A stretch of DNA of 45,105 bases, from NCBI GenBank assembly GCA_947176295.1, contig CAMWQB010000007.1, forward strand, positions 1 through 45,105. Direction: 5' to 3'. Under the pieces are notes generated by a model that saw nothing but the letters and a program-made list of their open reading frames with translations, was not told where the DNA came from and ran no database searches. The translations under genes and the position numbers were made by a program. This document shows positions 18,945 through 26,919 of this stretch, piece by piece (position 1 is the stretch's first letter; every line of letters begins with the position of its first letter). The stretch is from an uncultured Porphyromonadaceae bacterium (GTDB taxonomy: Bacteria; Bacteroidota; Bacteroidia; Bacteroidales; Muribaculaceae).

Positions 18945-20723
18945 ATGGAACAATACATTGTCTCAGCGCGAAAATACAGGCCTTCCACCTTTGCTACGGT
19001 GGTGGGACAGCAGGCCCTCACGGAGACGCTCAAGAATGCCATTGCCGGCAATAAGCTGGCGCATGCATATCTCTTCTGCGGCTCCCGCGGCGTGGGCAAG
19101 ACCTCGTGTGCCCGTATCTTTGCCAAAACTATCAACTGCGAGCATCCTACGCCCGACGGCGAGGCGTGCAATGAGTGCGACTCGTGCCGCCAGTTCAACG
19201 AAAACCGCTCGCTCAACATCATCGAGCTCGATGCTGCGTCGAACAATGGCGTGGACGATATCCGTGAGCTCATCGACCAGGTGATGGTGCCCCCTACCCG
19301 CGGGCGCTATCGTGTGTTTATCATCGATGAGGTGCACATGCTTTCGTCGGCGGCGTTCAACGCTTTCCTCAAAACTCTCGAGGAGCCGCCGGCTCATGCC
19401 ATATTCATCCTCGCCACGACGGAGAAGCACAAGATTATCCCCACGATTCTCTCGCGCTGCCAGATCTACGATTTCAACCGCATAACGATCGCCGACATGG
19501 TGAGCCACCTGACGATGGTGGCGCAGAAGGAGGGGGCCACGGCCGAGCCTGCGGCCTTGAACGTGATTGCCCGAAAGGCCGACGGCGCCATGCGCGACGC
19601 GCTCTCGATTTTCGACCAGGTGCTCGCTTCGAGCCGGGGACACATCACATATGCTTCTACTATCGCGAACCTTAACGTTCTCGACAACAGCTACTACGAG
19701 AGGCTTGTGGATGCTTTCCGAGAGCAGGATGTGGCCCGGGCGTTGCTCATCTACAAGGAGGTGCGCGACAAGGGCTTCGATTCGCTCTTCTTCATCAACG
19801 GGCTGGCGCAGTATCTTCGCGATCTGATGGTGGCGTCGGATTCGTCGACCATCGTTCTGCTCGACGCTGCAGATGAGGTAAAGGCGGCTATGGCGGAGCG
19901 TGCGGCCAAGCTTAAGCCCGACTTCCTGTATCGGGCGATGGACCTGTGCAACGATGCGGACTTCAACTACAGGAGCGCCTCGAACAAACAGTTGCTCATC
20001 GAACTGACACTGATCAAACTGTGCCAACGATTGAGCCCCTCGACCAAGCGTAGCGGACACGTCGGGGGGCACCTCAAGCCTCTTCCCGCGCCGGAAGCCG
20101 ACCCGTTCGGCCCCGCGGCGACAGAGGCGTCCGCGCCCCAAATTTCTGTAAATACCCCTTCTCAGGCTCCTTCATCGCAGCCTCAGTCCGGTGCCCGACA
20201 AGTGAGCGCCGACGTGCCTCCGCCGGTGCGCCGGGGAGGCCATGGCCCCGTGAAGGTGCAGCCGGTCCGGGTAGCGCCCGAGCCGGCGCCCGAGGTTGCT
20301 GAACCTCCGAAGCCGCATGTTGCGGCGGAACAGCCTGTCCATGATGAGGCGCCGAGGCTGAGCAACGGCTACTCCGACGAGGCCTTCCGGAATGCATGGA
20401 GAGTGTTCATTGAGGCCAACAGCAGCGCCCGGATACTCTCGAGCGCCATGACCACGGCTGTCCTAACCCGCGCTGCCGACGAACGCTGGCGCGTGAATGT
20501 CGACAGCGAGCTCGGTGCCGAGGCCATCGCGGAGGCTATGGTCCGGCTGCTCGAACATCTCCGAGAGAGCCTCGGGAACGATTCTATCATCCTCGACGTA
20601 AGTGTCTCCGGCCGAGAGGATTCGCCTCAGATGTGGACCGACGATCAGGTGCTGGCACACTGGATGGAGCACAATCCAGACGTCGTCGAGATAATCGAGA
20701 AATATAAACTCCGACTGATATGA
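18945..20723 (+). CDS. dnaX: DNA polymerase III subunit gamma/tau
   Basis: The 592-residue clamp-loader ATPase carries Walker A GSRGVGKTS (about 46-54), a zinc-binding Cys set (Cys65, 75, 78, 81), Walker B VFIIDEVHML, LEEPPAHAIFILATTE and sensor SRC (ILSRCQIYDF). These are followed by the domain III region and a Pro/Ala-rich linker (about 385-475), then a C-terminal tau-like domain. It has a normal size for Bacteroidetes DnaX. No obvious slippery frameshift site for a short gamma form was identified. Its TGA overlaps the ATG of proB (ATGA). Confidence 0.95.
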   Translation: MEQYIVSARKYRPSTFATVVGQQALTETLKNAIAGNKLAHAYLFCGSRGVGKTSCARIFAKTINCEHPTPDGEACNECDSCRQFNENRSLNIIELDAASNNGVDDIRELIDQVMVPPTRGRYRVFIIDEVHMLSSAAFNAFLKTLEEPPAHAIFILATTEKHKIIPTILSRCQIYDFNRITIADMVSHLTMVAQKEGATAEPAALNVIARKADGAMRDALSIFDQVLASSRGHITYASTIANLNVLDNSYYERLVDAFREQDVARALLIYKEVRDKGFDSLFFINGLAQYLRDLMVASDSSTIVLLDAADEVKAAMAERAAKLKPDFLYRAMDLCNDADFNYRSASNKQLLIELTLIKLCQRLSPSTKRSGHVGGHLKPLPAPEADPFGPAATEASAPQISVNTPSQAPSSQPQSGARQVSADVPPPVRRGGHGPVKVQPVRVAPEPAPEVAEPPKPHVAAEQPVHDEAPRLSNGYSDEAFRNAWRVFIEANSSARILSSAMTTAVLTRAADERWRVNVDSELGAEAIAEAMVRLLEHLRESLGNDSIILDVSVSGREDSPQMWTDDQVLAHWMEHNPDVVEIIEKYKLRLI

Positions 20724-21874
20724 ACGGAACTGAATCAGCAGCTGCCGCAGGTGCAGCCGGGATATTCGGCGTGCGTCCCGCACGCGTGGTGGTGAAGGTG
20801 GGCAGCAACGTCCTCTCGCGTCCTGACGGCTCGCTCGACGTAACGCGCATGAGCGCAATTGTCGACCAGCTTGCAACGCTCCATGCCGCTGGCGTAGAGC
20901 TTGTGCTCATATCCTCGGGCGCCGTTGCCAGCGGGCGCGGCGAGTTCCGCCGGCGCGGCATATCGCTCGGCTCGCTCGACGAGGTCTCTTCGCGCCAGCT
21001 TTTCAGCGCAGTGGGGCAGGCCAGGCTCATCAACAGATATTATGAGTTTTTCCGCGATCATTCGATAATCTGCGGCCAGGTCCTCGCCACGAAGGAAAAC
21101 CTCGCCACTCGGCGCCACTACCTCAACCAGAAGCATTGCATGGGCGTGATGCTCGGAGCCGGAATAATTCCGGTGGTGAACGAGAACGACACCGTCTCCG
21201 TAACGGAGCTCATGTTCACGGACAACGACGAACTTTCAGGCCTCATAGCCTCTATGATGGACGCCGACGCCCTCATCATCCTCAGCAATATCGACGGCCT
21301 CTACACCTGCGACCCCGCCCTCCCCGAAGCTCGCCTCATCGAGCGCGTGAGCAGCGGCGAGAATGCCGATGCCCGCATCAGCGACAAGCGTTCGTCGCTC
21401 GGCCGCGGAGGCATGTCCACAAAATACCGTATTGCACGCCGTGTGGCCGGCGAGGGTATCGCCGTAGTCATCGCCAACGGCAAACGCGACAATATCCTCA
21501 CGTCGCTCCTGGGGCTCACCCCCGGCCCCGCACCGGCCACGGTCTTCGAGCCCGCAGAGCGCGAGCCATCGAGCCTGAAGCGATGGATAGCACATGGCGA
21601 GAGCTTTGCAAAAGGATCGGTTGCCGTCAACGAGGGCGCCGCCGAAGCCCTCCTCCGCGGGGGAGCGAGCCTCCTGCCTGTGGGAGTAACGGATGTGGAA
21701 GGCCAGTTCGAAGCCGGCGATATCATCACCGTGGCAGCCCCCTCGGGCGAGATTATTGCATGCGGGCGAGCTGCCATCAGTTCGGCTGCCGCAGCGCGGG
21801 CTATAGGGCGCAAGCGCAACGGCTCGCCCCTGATTCATGCCGACTATCTCTACGTCTACGGCCGCGCGGAGTGA
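20720..21874 (+). CDS. proB: Glutamate 5-kinase
   Basis: A 384-residue ProB, phosphorylating glutamate as the first step of proline synthesis. The amino-acid-kinase domain shows VVVKVGSNVLSRPDGSLD, LISSGAVASGRGEF, IIPVVNENDTVSVTEL, TDNDELSGLIA and SLGRGGMSTKYRIAR. The C-terminal third (about 290-384) is a PUA domain (GSVAVNEGAAEALLRGGASLLPVGV). It overlaps dnaX by 4 bp. The short Ala-rich N-terminus before the kinase domain is unusual, so a start slightly downstream is possible, although the ATGA overlap supports 20720. Confidence 0.95.
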   Translation: MNGTESAAAAGAAGIFGVRPARVVVKVGSNVLSRPDGSLDVTRMSAIVDQLATLHAAGVELVLISSGAVASGRGEFRRRGISLGSLDEVSSRQLFSAVGQARLINRYYEFFRDHSIICGQVLATKENLATRRHYLNQKHCMGVMLGAGIIPVVNENDTVSVTELMFTDNDELSGLIASMMDADALIILSNIDGLYTCDPALPEARLIERVSSGENADARISDKRSSLGRGGMSTKYRIARRVAGEGIAVVIANGKRDNILTSLLGLTPGPAPATVFEPAEREPSSLKRWIAHGESFAKGSVAVNEGAAEALLRGGASLLPVGVTDVEGQFEAGDIITVAAPSGEIIACGRAAISSAAAARAIGRKRNGSPLIHADYLYVYGRAE

Positions 21875-21946
21875 ACCGCAGAGGCAGCCCCGGCGTTTCT
21901 ATCTCATATCAATCACCGTTCTATTCCTTACTTAACGAATCAACCT

Positions 21947-23206
21947 ATGGATAAGCCTCATACAAGTTCACAGACATTAGACTTCTGCAAATCCAGGCGC
22001 GCAGCCGAGCATATCGCCGAACTTTCCGACCGCCGCAACAGCGGAGTTCTCCTCGCCGTGGCCGATGCCATCGAGACCCGCAGCACGGAACTCCTCGACG
22101 CCAATGCCCGCGACCTTGAGCGAATGGACGAATCCGACCCCAAATACGACCGCCTCCTCCTCACCCCCGAAAGAATAGCCGCCATCGCCTCAGAAATGCG
22201 CGCGGTTGCGGCTCTGCCCTCTCCCGTAGGGGTTGAGCTCGAACGGCGTCAGCGACCAAACGGGATGCTGATACGCAAGGTTACGGCCCCCTTCGGCGTG
22301 ATTGGCGTCATATACGAAGCCCGGCCTAACGTAACATTCGACGTGTTCGCCCTCTGCTTCCGCGCAGGATCCTCCGTCGTGCTCAAAGGAGGCCACCAGG
22401 CCGCCGACACCAATCGCAAGGCAGCAGCCATAATCCGCGACGTCCTCAAGGCCGAAGGCGTCGACCCCGAGGCCCTCTGCCTCATGCCCGACACCCACGA
22501 AGCTACCGCCGCAATGCTCGAAGCCCGCGGCCTCATCGACCTCATCATTCCCCGGGGCGGCCGCGGTCTCATCGACTTCGTGAGGGAAAACGCACGCGTC
22601 CCAGTCATCGAGACAGGCGCCGGCGTCTGCCACACCTACTTCCACACATCCGGCGACATAGCCACAGGCACCTCGATAATCCTCAACGCCAAGACACGCC
22701 GCGTAAGCGTCTGCAACGCCCTCGACACCCTCGTAATCGACCGCAGCCGTCTCGCCGTCCTCCCCGCCTTGTGCTACGCCCTCGCCGACAAGCAGGTGGA
22801 AATATATGCCGACGAAGAAGCCTATCAAGCCCTCCAAGGCGCATATCCCTACCTCCATCATGCCACCGAAGAAGACTTTGGCCGCGAATGGCTCGACTAC
22901 AAAATGAGCATCCACACCGTAGCCGACCTCGGAGAAGCAATTGAATTCATCAACGCCCACGGCTCACGCCACAGCGAAAGCATCGTAGCCGAAAACAAAG
23001 AAGCCTCCGCCGAATTCCTCCGCTGCATCGACGCAGCCTGCGTCTACGCCAACGTATCCACCGCCTTCACCGACGGAGCCCAGTTCGGGCTCGGAGCCGA
23101 GATAGGCATCTCCACACAGAAACTCCACGCCCGCGGACCCATGGGTCTGCGCGAAATCGTAACATACAAATACCTCATCACCGGCGCCGGCCAGACCAGG
23201 CCATAA
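21947..23206 (+). CDS. proA: Glutamate-5-semialdehyde dehydrogenase (gamma-glutamyl phosphate reductase)
   Basis: The 419-residue ProA reduces gamma-glutamyl phosphate with NADPH, the second step of proline synthesis. Conserved segments are GVIGVIYEARPNVTFDV, LKGGHQAADTN, IIPRGGRGLI and VIETGAGVCHTYFH, with Cys228 as the catalytic thiol. The C-terminus RGPMGLREIVTYKYLITGAGQ is typical. It lies 72 bp after proB, in the same direction. The next features are a tRNA and a mobile element. Confidence 0.97.
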   Translation: MDKPHTSSQTLDFCKSRRAAEHIAELSDRRNSGVLLAVADAIETRSTELLDANARDLERMDESDPKYDRLLLTPERIAAIASEMRAVAALPSPVGVELERRQRPNGMLIRKVTAPFGVIGVIYEARPNVTFDVFALCFRAGSSVVLKGGHQAADTNRKAAAIIRDVLKAEGVDPEALCLMPDTHEATAAMLEARGLIDLIIPRGGRGLIDFVRENARVPVIETGAGVCHTYFHTSGDIATGTSIILNAKTRRVSVCNALDTLVIDRSRLAVLPALCYALADKQVEIYADEEAYQALQGAYPYLHHATEEDFGREWLDYKMSIHTVADLGEAIEFINAHGSRHSESIVAENKEASAEFLRCIDAACVYANVSTAFTDGAQFGLGAEIGISTQKLHARGPMGLREIVTYKYLITGAGQTRP

Positions 23207-23247
23207 AAAAAATCGGCCGAATAGATAGGAAATTCAAAAAAAGTTTG

Positions 23248-23255
23248 TAACTTTG
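23248..23255 (+). promoter_or_regulatory. -7 element of the tRNA-Pro gene
   Basis: TAACTTTG is a perfect -7 box, 31 bp before the mature tRNA 5' end. No good TTTG -33 lies at the expected spacing, so only the -7 is supported. Confidence 0.45.
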
Positions 23256-23286
23256 CACCTGCATTCCGCCTAAAGGAAAGCCAACT

Positions 23287-23359
23287 CGGGGTGTAGCACA
23301 GTTGGCAGCGCGCCACGTTCGGGACGTGGAGGTCGGAAGTTCGAGTCTTCTCACCCCGA
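23287..23359 (+). tRNA. tRNA-Pro (anticodon CGG)
   Basis: A 73-nt cloverleaf can be drawn. The 7-bp acceptor is CGGGGTG paired with CACCCCG, the D arm contains AGTTGGCA, the anticodon stem is CCACG/CGTGG around loop TTCGGGA (anticodon CGG), and the T arm is GGAAG-TTCGAGT-CTTCT. The discriminator is A, and CCA is not encoded (CAA follows). The integrase gene lies 211 bp downstream and composition shifts here. Confidence 0.95.
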
Positions 23360-23460
23360 CAAAGTTAATAAGGATCAGCAGTAATGTTGGTTCTTATTTT
23401 TCTTTTTATCAGGAACTTACGGCGAAGTTTTAGCGGCGATTGAAACAAGCGAAAATAGAC

Positions 23461-23528
23461 AGGTACACAAATTTTAGGCGTTTTTTGTGTACCTAATGGG
23501 CATTTTTGTGTACCTATTTTGTGTACCT
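23461..23528 (+). repeat. Four copies of TTGTGTACCT upstream of the integrase
   Basis: Perfect copies lie at 23485-23494, 23506-23515 and 23519-23528, with an inverted copy at 23461-23470. The first two direct copies start 21 bp apart, about two helical turns. They lie between the tRNA and the integrase start, the position of arm-type integrase/excisionase sites or of an autoregulatory operator. Confidence 0.8.
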
Positions 23529-23570
23529 AAATCCAATCAAAGTGTCAGAGAGCGCACAAAGCTCAACGAC

Positions 23571-24938
23571 ATGAAAAATTTAAAACTAAAACTTATCACA
23601 AACGGACCGAGAAACTTTAAAGGCAAACTAACAATCCTCTGCTCAGTCCCGGGAACAACAACACGTCATTATATGCTTGTGCCGGGTATTACGAGCGCTG
23701 ACCTAGGTAACTGGAATGAGACCCAGCAATGCTTCATAGGTACCGATAAAACCACGCTCCATAACAACGGCATTATAGGTGACGTAATGACCCGGCTGAA
23801 CGAACTATTGGACACTTATATATTCTCTTCAGGTAAGGAACTATTCGACGCATATAGAGGCGTACCAAAAAAGACCAACAAGAAGATTCCGACTCTTGGT
23901 GAATTTTTGGATATTGTTGTGACTGAAGAGAAAGCCAAACAGATAGGCACAAGTTCAAATTATCAACTGTATTTCACCCTGCACAACAAGCTCAAGGGTG
24001 TCAACCTTAAAAAGCGCACCACATTCGCCCCGGCTTCCTACAATGGGCAGAAACTTTATGATACTCCTCTCTCGGATATAACAGATTACCATTTCCGTGC
24101 TTTCGGCGAATGGATCAAAAGCGACTTAAACGGTGCTGGGTTTCGTAACCTTATGACAACTTTTGCTGCAACGATGGAAAGAGCGGCAGAACGTTATCCG
24201 GATATTCGCCATATGGGTTATAAATGGCGTAAAGAGAGCAATCGAAAAGTGGAACGCACAGAACGACTCACTGCGCAACAACTTCTTGCTACCACAAGAG
24301 AGGATATTCCCACACTGACCGTCGATGAACTTAACCGCTTTCTGAATTTCGACCTTTCGTCTATCGCACCTCCACAAGCACACAGAAAAAGACTCGTTCA
24401 AATCTACTTCGACACGGCACTTTTGATGTATTACACAGCATCTCGCCCCGCCGATGTCATACAGTGGGATTGGGTTCATAACTACTGTGAGGTAACCCAT
24501 CAAATCACCTACATTCCTCATAAACTGCGAAACCGTGGAGGAAAACGTGTCACCATAAATCTCTGCCCGCAAGCTATTGCCATAATAGAAAAGTATCGAG
24601 GACAGTCGAAAGGTGGCTATATTTTGCCGCTCCCTATGAACGAGACCGAATGGGGCGAACTCGATGGCGAGACATACAAAATTTGGGAAAGCCGCCGAAG
24701 TCGCACACTACAATCCATCAACCTATGGCTCCGTCGCATAGCCTCAGCCATGGGACTTGACGTCAAGAAACTAACAATGTACGTCTTTCGTCACACCTCT
24801 ATCACGCATTGCATCAACCGCTACAATATGAACGTCATGAAAGTCGCCGCAATGGCAGGTACCTCCGTAGCCATCATCAACAAACACTACTATAATCCCA
24901 ATATTGACAACGATACCATCCCCTTCACCGATATGTAA
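23571..24938 (+). CDS. int: Tyrosine recombinase (integrase)
   Basis: From the ATG at 23571 the protein has 455 residues: an arm-binding domain, a SAM-like core-binding domain (about 105-230) and a C-terminal catalytic domain. Catalytic Arg292 is in TASRPADV, Arg407 is in YVFRHTSITH (the usual first His of HxxR is a Tyr here), and a His-Tyr-Tyr near 439-441 supplies the nucleophile. The frame is open upstream to 23487, but that extension runs through the TTGTGTACCT repeats and is hydrophobic and unlike the family, so I reject it. It reads away from the tRNA, as expected at the left end of an element. Confidence 0.92.
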   Translation: MKNLKLKLITNGPRNFKGKLTILCSVPGTTTRHYMLVPGITSADLGNWNETQQCFIGTDKTTLHNNGIIGDVMTRLNELLDTYIFSSGKELFDAYRGVPKKTNKKIPTLGEFLDIVVTEEKAKQIGTSSNYQLYFTLHNKLKGVNLKKRTTFAPASYNGQKLYDTPLSDITDYHFRAFGEWIKSDLNGAGFRNLMTTFAATMERAAERYPDIRHMGYKWRKESNRKVERTERLTAQQLLATTREDIPTLTVDELNRFLNFDLSSIAPPQAHRKRLVQIYFDTALLMYYTASRPADVIQWDWVHNYCEVTHQITYIPHKLRNRGGKRVTINLCPQAIAIIEKYRGQSKGGYILPLPMNETEWGELDGETYKIWESRRSRTLQSINLWLRRIASAMGLDVKKLTMYVFRHTSITHCINRYNMNVMKVAAMAGTSVAIINKHYYNPNIDNDTIPFTDM

Positions 24939-24939
24939 A

Positions 24940-24958
24940 GCAAAATTCGTAATTTTGC
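24940..24958. repeat. Perfect 8-bp inverted repeat after the integrase
   Basis: GCAAAATT-cgt-AATTTTGC is followed by no T tract, so it is not a typical terminator. It overlaps a -7-like TAATTTTG (24950-24957) in front of the next gene and could be an operator. Confidence 0.5.
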
Positions 24959-25017
24959 AGCGTGAAAATCCCTTTGATTTAGCTCATCAACAATCTATTT
25001 GCACAGTCTAAAGACAT

Positions 25018-26478
25018 ATGAAATGGCATGACATTAGCGAAAAAGAATGGAGACTTTGGAAAGAACGAGTAGACTACGTCATTGATACATCTATATATGA
25101 CGATTCCGTTCTATACAAATATTTCTTTGTTGGAATGTACCAAAAAGATAATGACAACATGAGTGACCTTGTCTATCTTCAGAACGTCATCGCTCTGTGC
25201 AACAATTATCCTGAGATAAAAAATAGGATTTTTAATGGTCAAAGTAAGATTAGCTGTGAGGAGATATATCAATACACATATCTATTGGCTATAGATGATT
25301 TGTTTGAGTATATCGAAAAGATTGGACTACTGAAGGCATGTGCACATATAGTAGAAACTATAACACTTGATAGTTTGATAGATTACCCATTGTTTACTGA
25401 TGTAGAGCTTCCTAAACTAACAGAGCATGATGTTTTCGAGATATTAAGATATATTCCCGTGTCGACTATGCTAACACTTGTAAATCGCATTTCGGCAACT
25501 CAAGAAATAAATATACAGATAAAGGAGTGCGTACTTAATGCAGATGAAGAAACATTTATAAACCTCATTGTCTTCAATCGCCTTTCATTAGATACAATTA
25601 TAGCCGATTGTTGCTCTCTGATATTCTTGTCATCCATTAAAGAATCTTTTGAGCTGATTGAAAAAATAACGGAAGGAAGTATTTGTAAAACTAACATAAT
25701 TAGAACACCAATAGTTAAAGATGAAGTGCTTATTAAACGCATTGAAACATCTTTAGCGCAAGGAGAGTCGTCTTTAGCAGATTATTACTCAAACATAGCA
25801 CAAAACGATATATACGACTTAGGATGGACTCTCATATATGAGCTTATAACAAGAATTACATTGTTATCTGCGGTATGTCCGAACTATGAACTAGTAAAAC
25901 AGTTCAACAACTTGATTGCCCAAGAAGAAATTCTAAAGGGTATTCAAGAAGAATATGGCACAATTGGTAAAATTGAACATATATATCACATTAATTTTAT
26001 CATCCCTGTAGTGGAGGAATTTAGACGTAATTTTATTATAGATCTACCACTGCCACCTTCTTGTGACGAGAAGAAGGACACTCGGGAATGCTTTAGCGGC
26101 TATACCATGAGACATGAAGTGGAAATGAATAAGTTATATCGTTCTCTGACCAATGCCGATATTATAAGTTGGGATGAAGATACTTATTTCTCATTTATGT
26201 ATCGCACATGCACTGGTTATCGACCTTCGAATGAAGATGCTGAAAAAATGCTGAAATCAATTGTTTGGAAAGGTGAACTAAGAGATTTGTTTGCAATGGT
26301 CTATCATCTTTTCTATGGAGACACCCGACTATGGAAAAAGTGCGAGAAATTCTTTTTAAACCCGCAAGGTGACATTTTGAAAATTCCCAAAGGCTGCATT
26401 AACATGGCGAAAGCTCCATCGGATAAAATGGAGAACATCTTGAAAAAACAAACCCTTAAGACAATAAAATATAAATAA
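25018..26478 (+). CDS. Unknown 486-residue protein between integrase and excisionase-like gene
   Basis: I recognise no domain. The protein is helical, rich in Ile, Glu, Leu and Tyr, with no signal peptide or clear membrane helix. The N-terminus (MKWHDISEKEWRLWKERVDYV) is tryptophan-rich, and the C-terminus is basic. It is among the most AT-rich genes in the window and differs from the integrase in composition, which suggests cargo added to the element. It begins 79 bp after the integrase and ends at a terminator-like hairpin, so it appears to be its own transcription unit. Defence cargo is often placed next to integrases, but nothing in the sequence itself shows that role. Confidence 0.75.
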   Translation: MKWHDISEKEWRLWKERVDYVIDTSIYDDSVLYKYFFVGMYQKDNDNMSDLVYLQNVIALCNNYPEIKNRIFNGQSKISCEEIYQYTYLLAIDDLFEYIEKIGLLKACAHIVETITLDSLIDYPLFTDVELPKLTEHDVFEILRYIPVSTMLTLVNRISATQEINIQIKECVLNADEETFINLIVFNRLSLDTIIADCCSLIFLSSIKESFELIEKITEGSICKTNIIRTPIVKDEVLIKRIETSLAQGESSLADYYSNIAQNDIYDLGWTLIYELITRITLLSAVCPNYELVKQFNNLIAQEEILKGIQEEYGTIGKIEHIYHINFIIPVVEEFRRNFIIDLPLPPSCDEKKDTRECFSGYTMRHEVEMNKLYRSLTNADIISWDEDTYFSFMYRTCTGYRPSNEDAEKMLKSIVWKGELRDLFAMVYHLFYGDTRLWKKCEKFFLNPQGDILKIPKGCINMAKAPSDKMENILKKQTLKTIKYK

Positions 26479-26486
26479 ATTAAGCC

Positions 26487-26520
26487 ATGCTAATCATTCA
26501 CAGAAATATGTAGCATTTTT
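26487..26520 (+). terminator. Terminator after the unknown cargo gene
   Basis: ATGCTA (26487-26492) pairs with TAGCAT (26511-26516) and is followed by TTTTTC, about 9 bp past the stop at 26478. The stem is short. Confidence 0.45.
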
Positions 26521-26637
26521 CATACTTTCATACTTTTTCATTTTTATCGTCCAAAATTTCATCGTTCTGTAGAAACTCGATTTTTTGCTCTTTCTTTGCA
26601 ACATAAATCAAAACCAAATAAATAGCAAATAAAAAGA

Positions 26638-26919
26638 ATGACACAAAACAAAGCAAAAAATCTGGTAGTGAAATCTCTAACTGATATAAATGAAGCCAAG
26701 ATCACATTTCCAAAAATGATTACGCGCAAAGAGGTGGCAGACTATCTAAAGGTATCAGTCCAGTCAGTAATCAACTATACTAACCGTGGGCTTCTGACAT
26801 CTTACAAGATTGGTCGCCGTGTCCTCTACAACGAAACTGAAGTCATTGACGCACTCAAGAGCTATGCAGAGAAGCGCTATCAGCATGAATCCACTGAAAT
26901 TTATATCTTCAAGAAATGA
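26638..26919 (+). CDS. Excisionase-like helix-turn-helix protein
   Basis: A 93-residue protein with a MerR/excisionase-type winged HTH (HTH_17): ITRKEVADYLKVSVQSVINY, then NRGLLTSYKIGRRVLYNETEV. Proteins of this kind in Bacteroidetes elements act as excision factors or regulators and bind near the attachment site. The stop overlaps the start of the next gene (ATGA), so translation is coupled to the ATPase. Confidence 0.85.
   Translation: MTQNKAKNLVVKSLTDINEAKITFPKMITRKEVADYLKVSVQSVINYTNRGLLTSYKIGRRVLYNETEVIDALKSYAEKRYQHESTEIYIFKK

Noticed and set aside
18945-20723. Programmed frameshift in dnaX
   Set aside because: I saw no slippery A-rich heptamer followed by a stem in the expected place.
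23487-23570. Integrase start at the upstream ATG
   Set aside because: The extra residues translate the TTGTGTACCT repeats and do not resemble integrase N-termini. The ATG at 23571 fits better.
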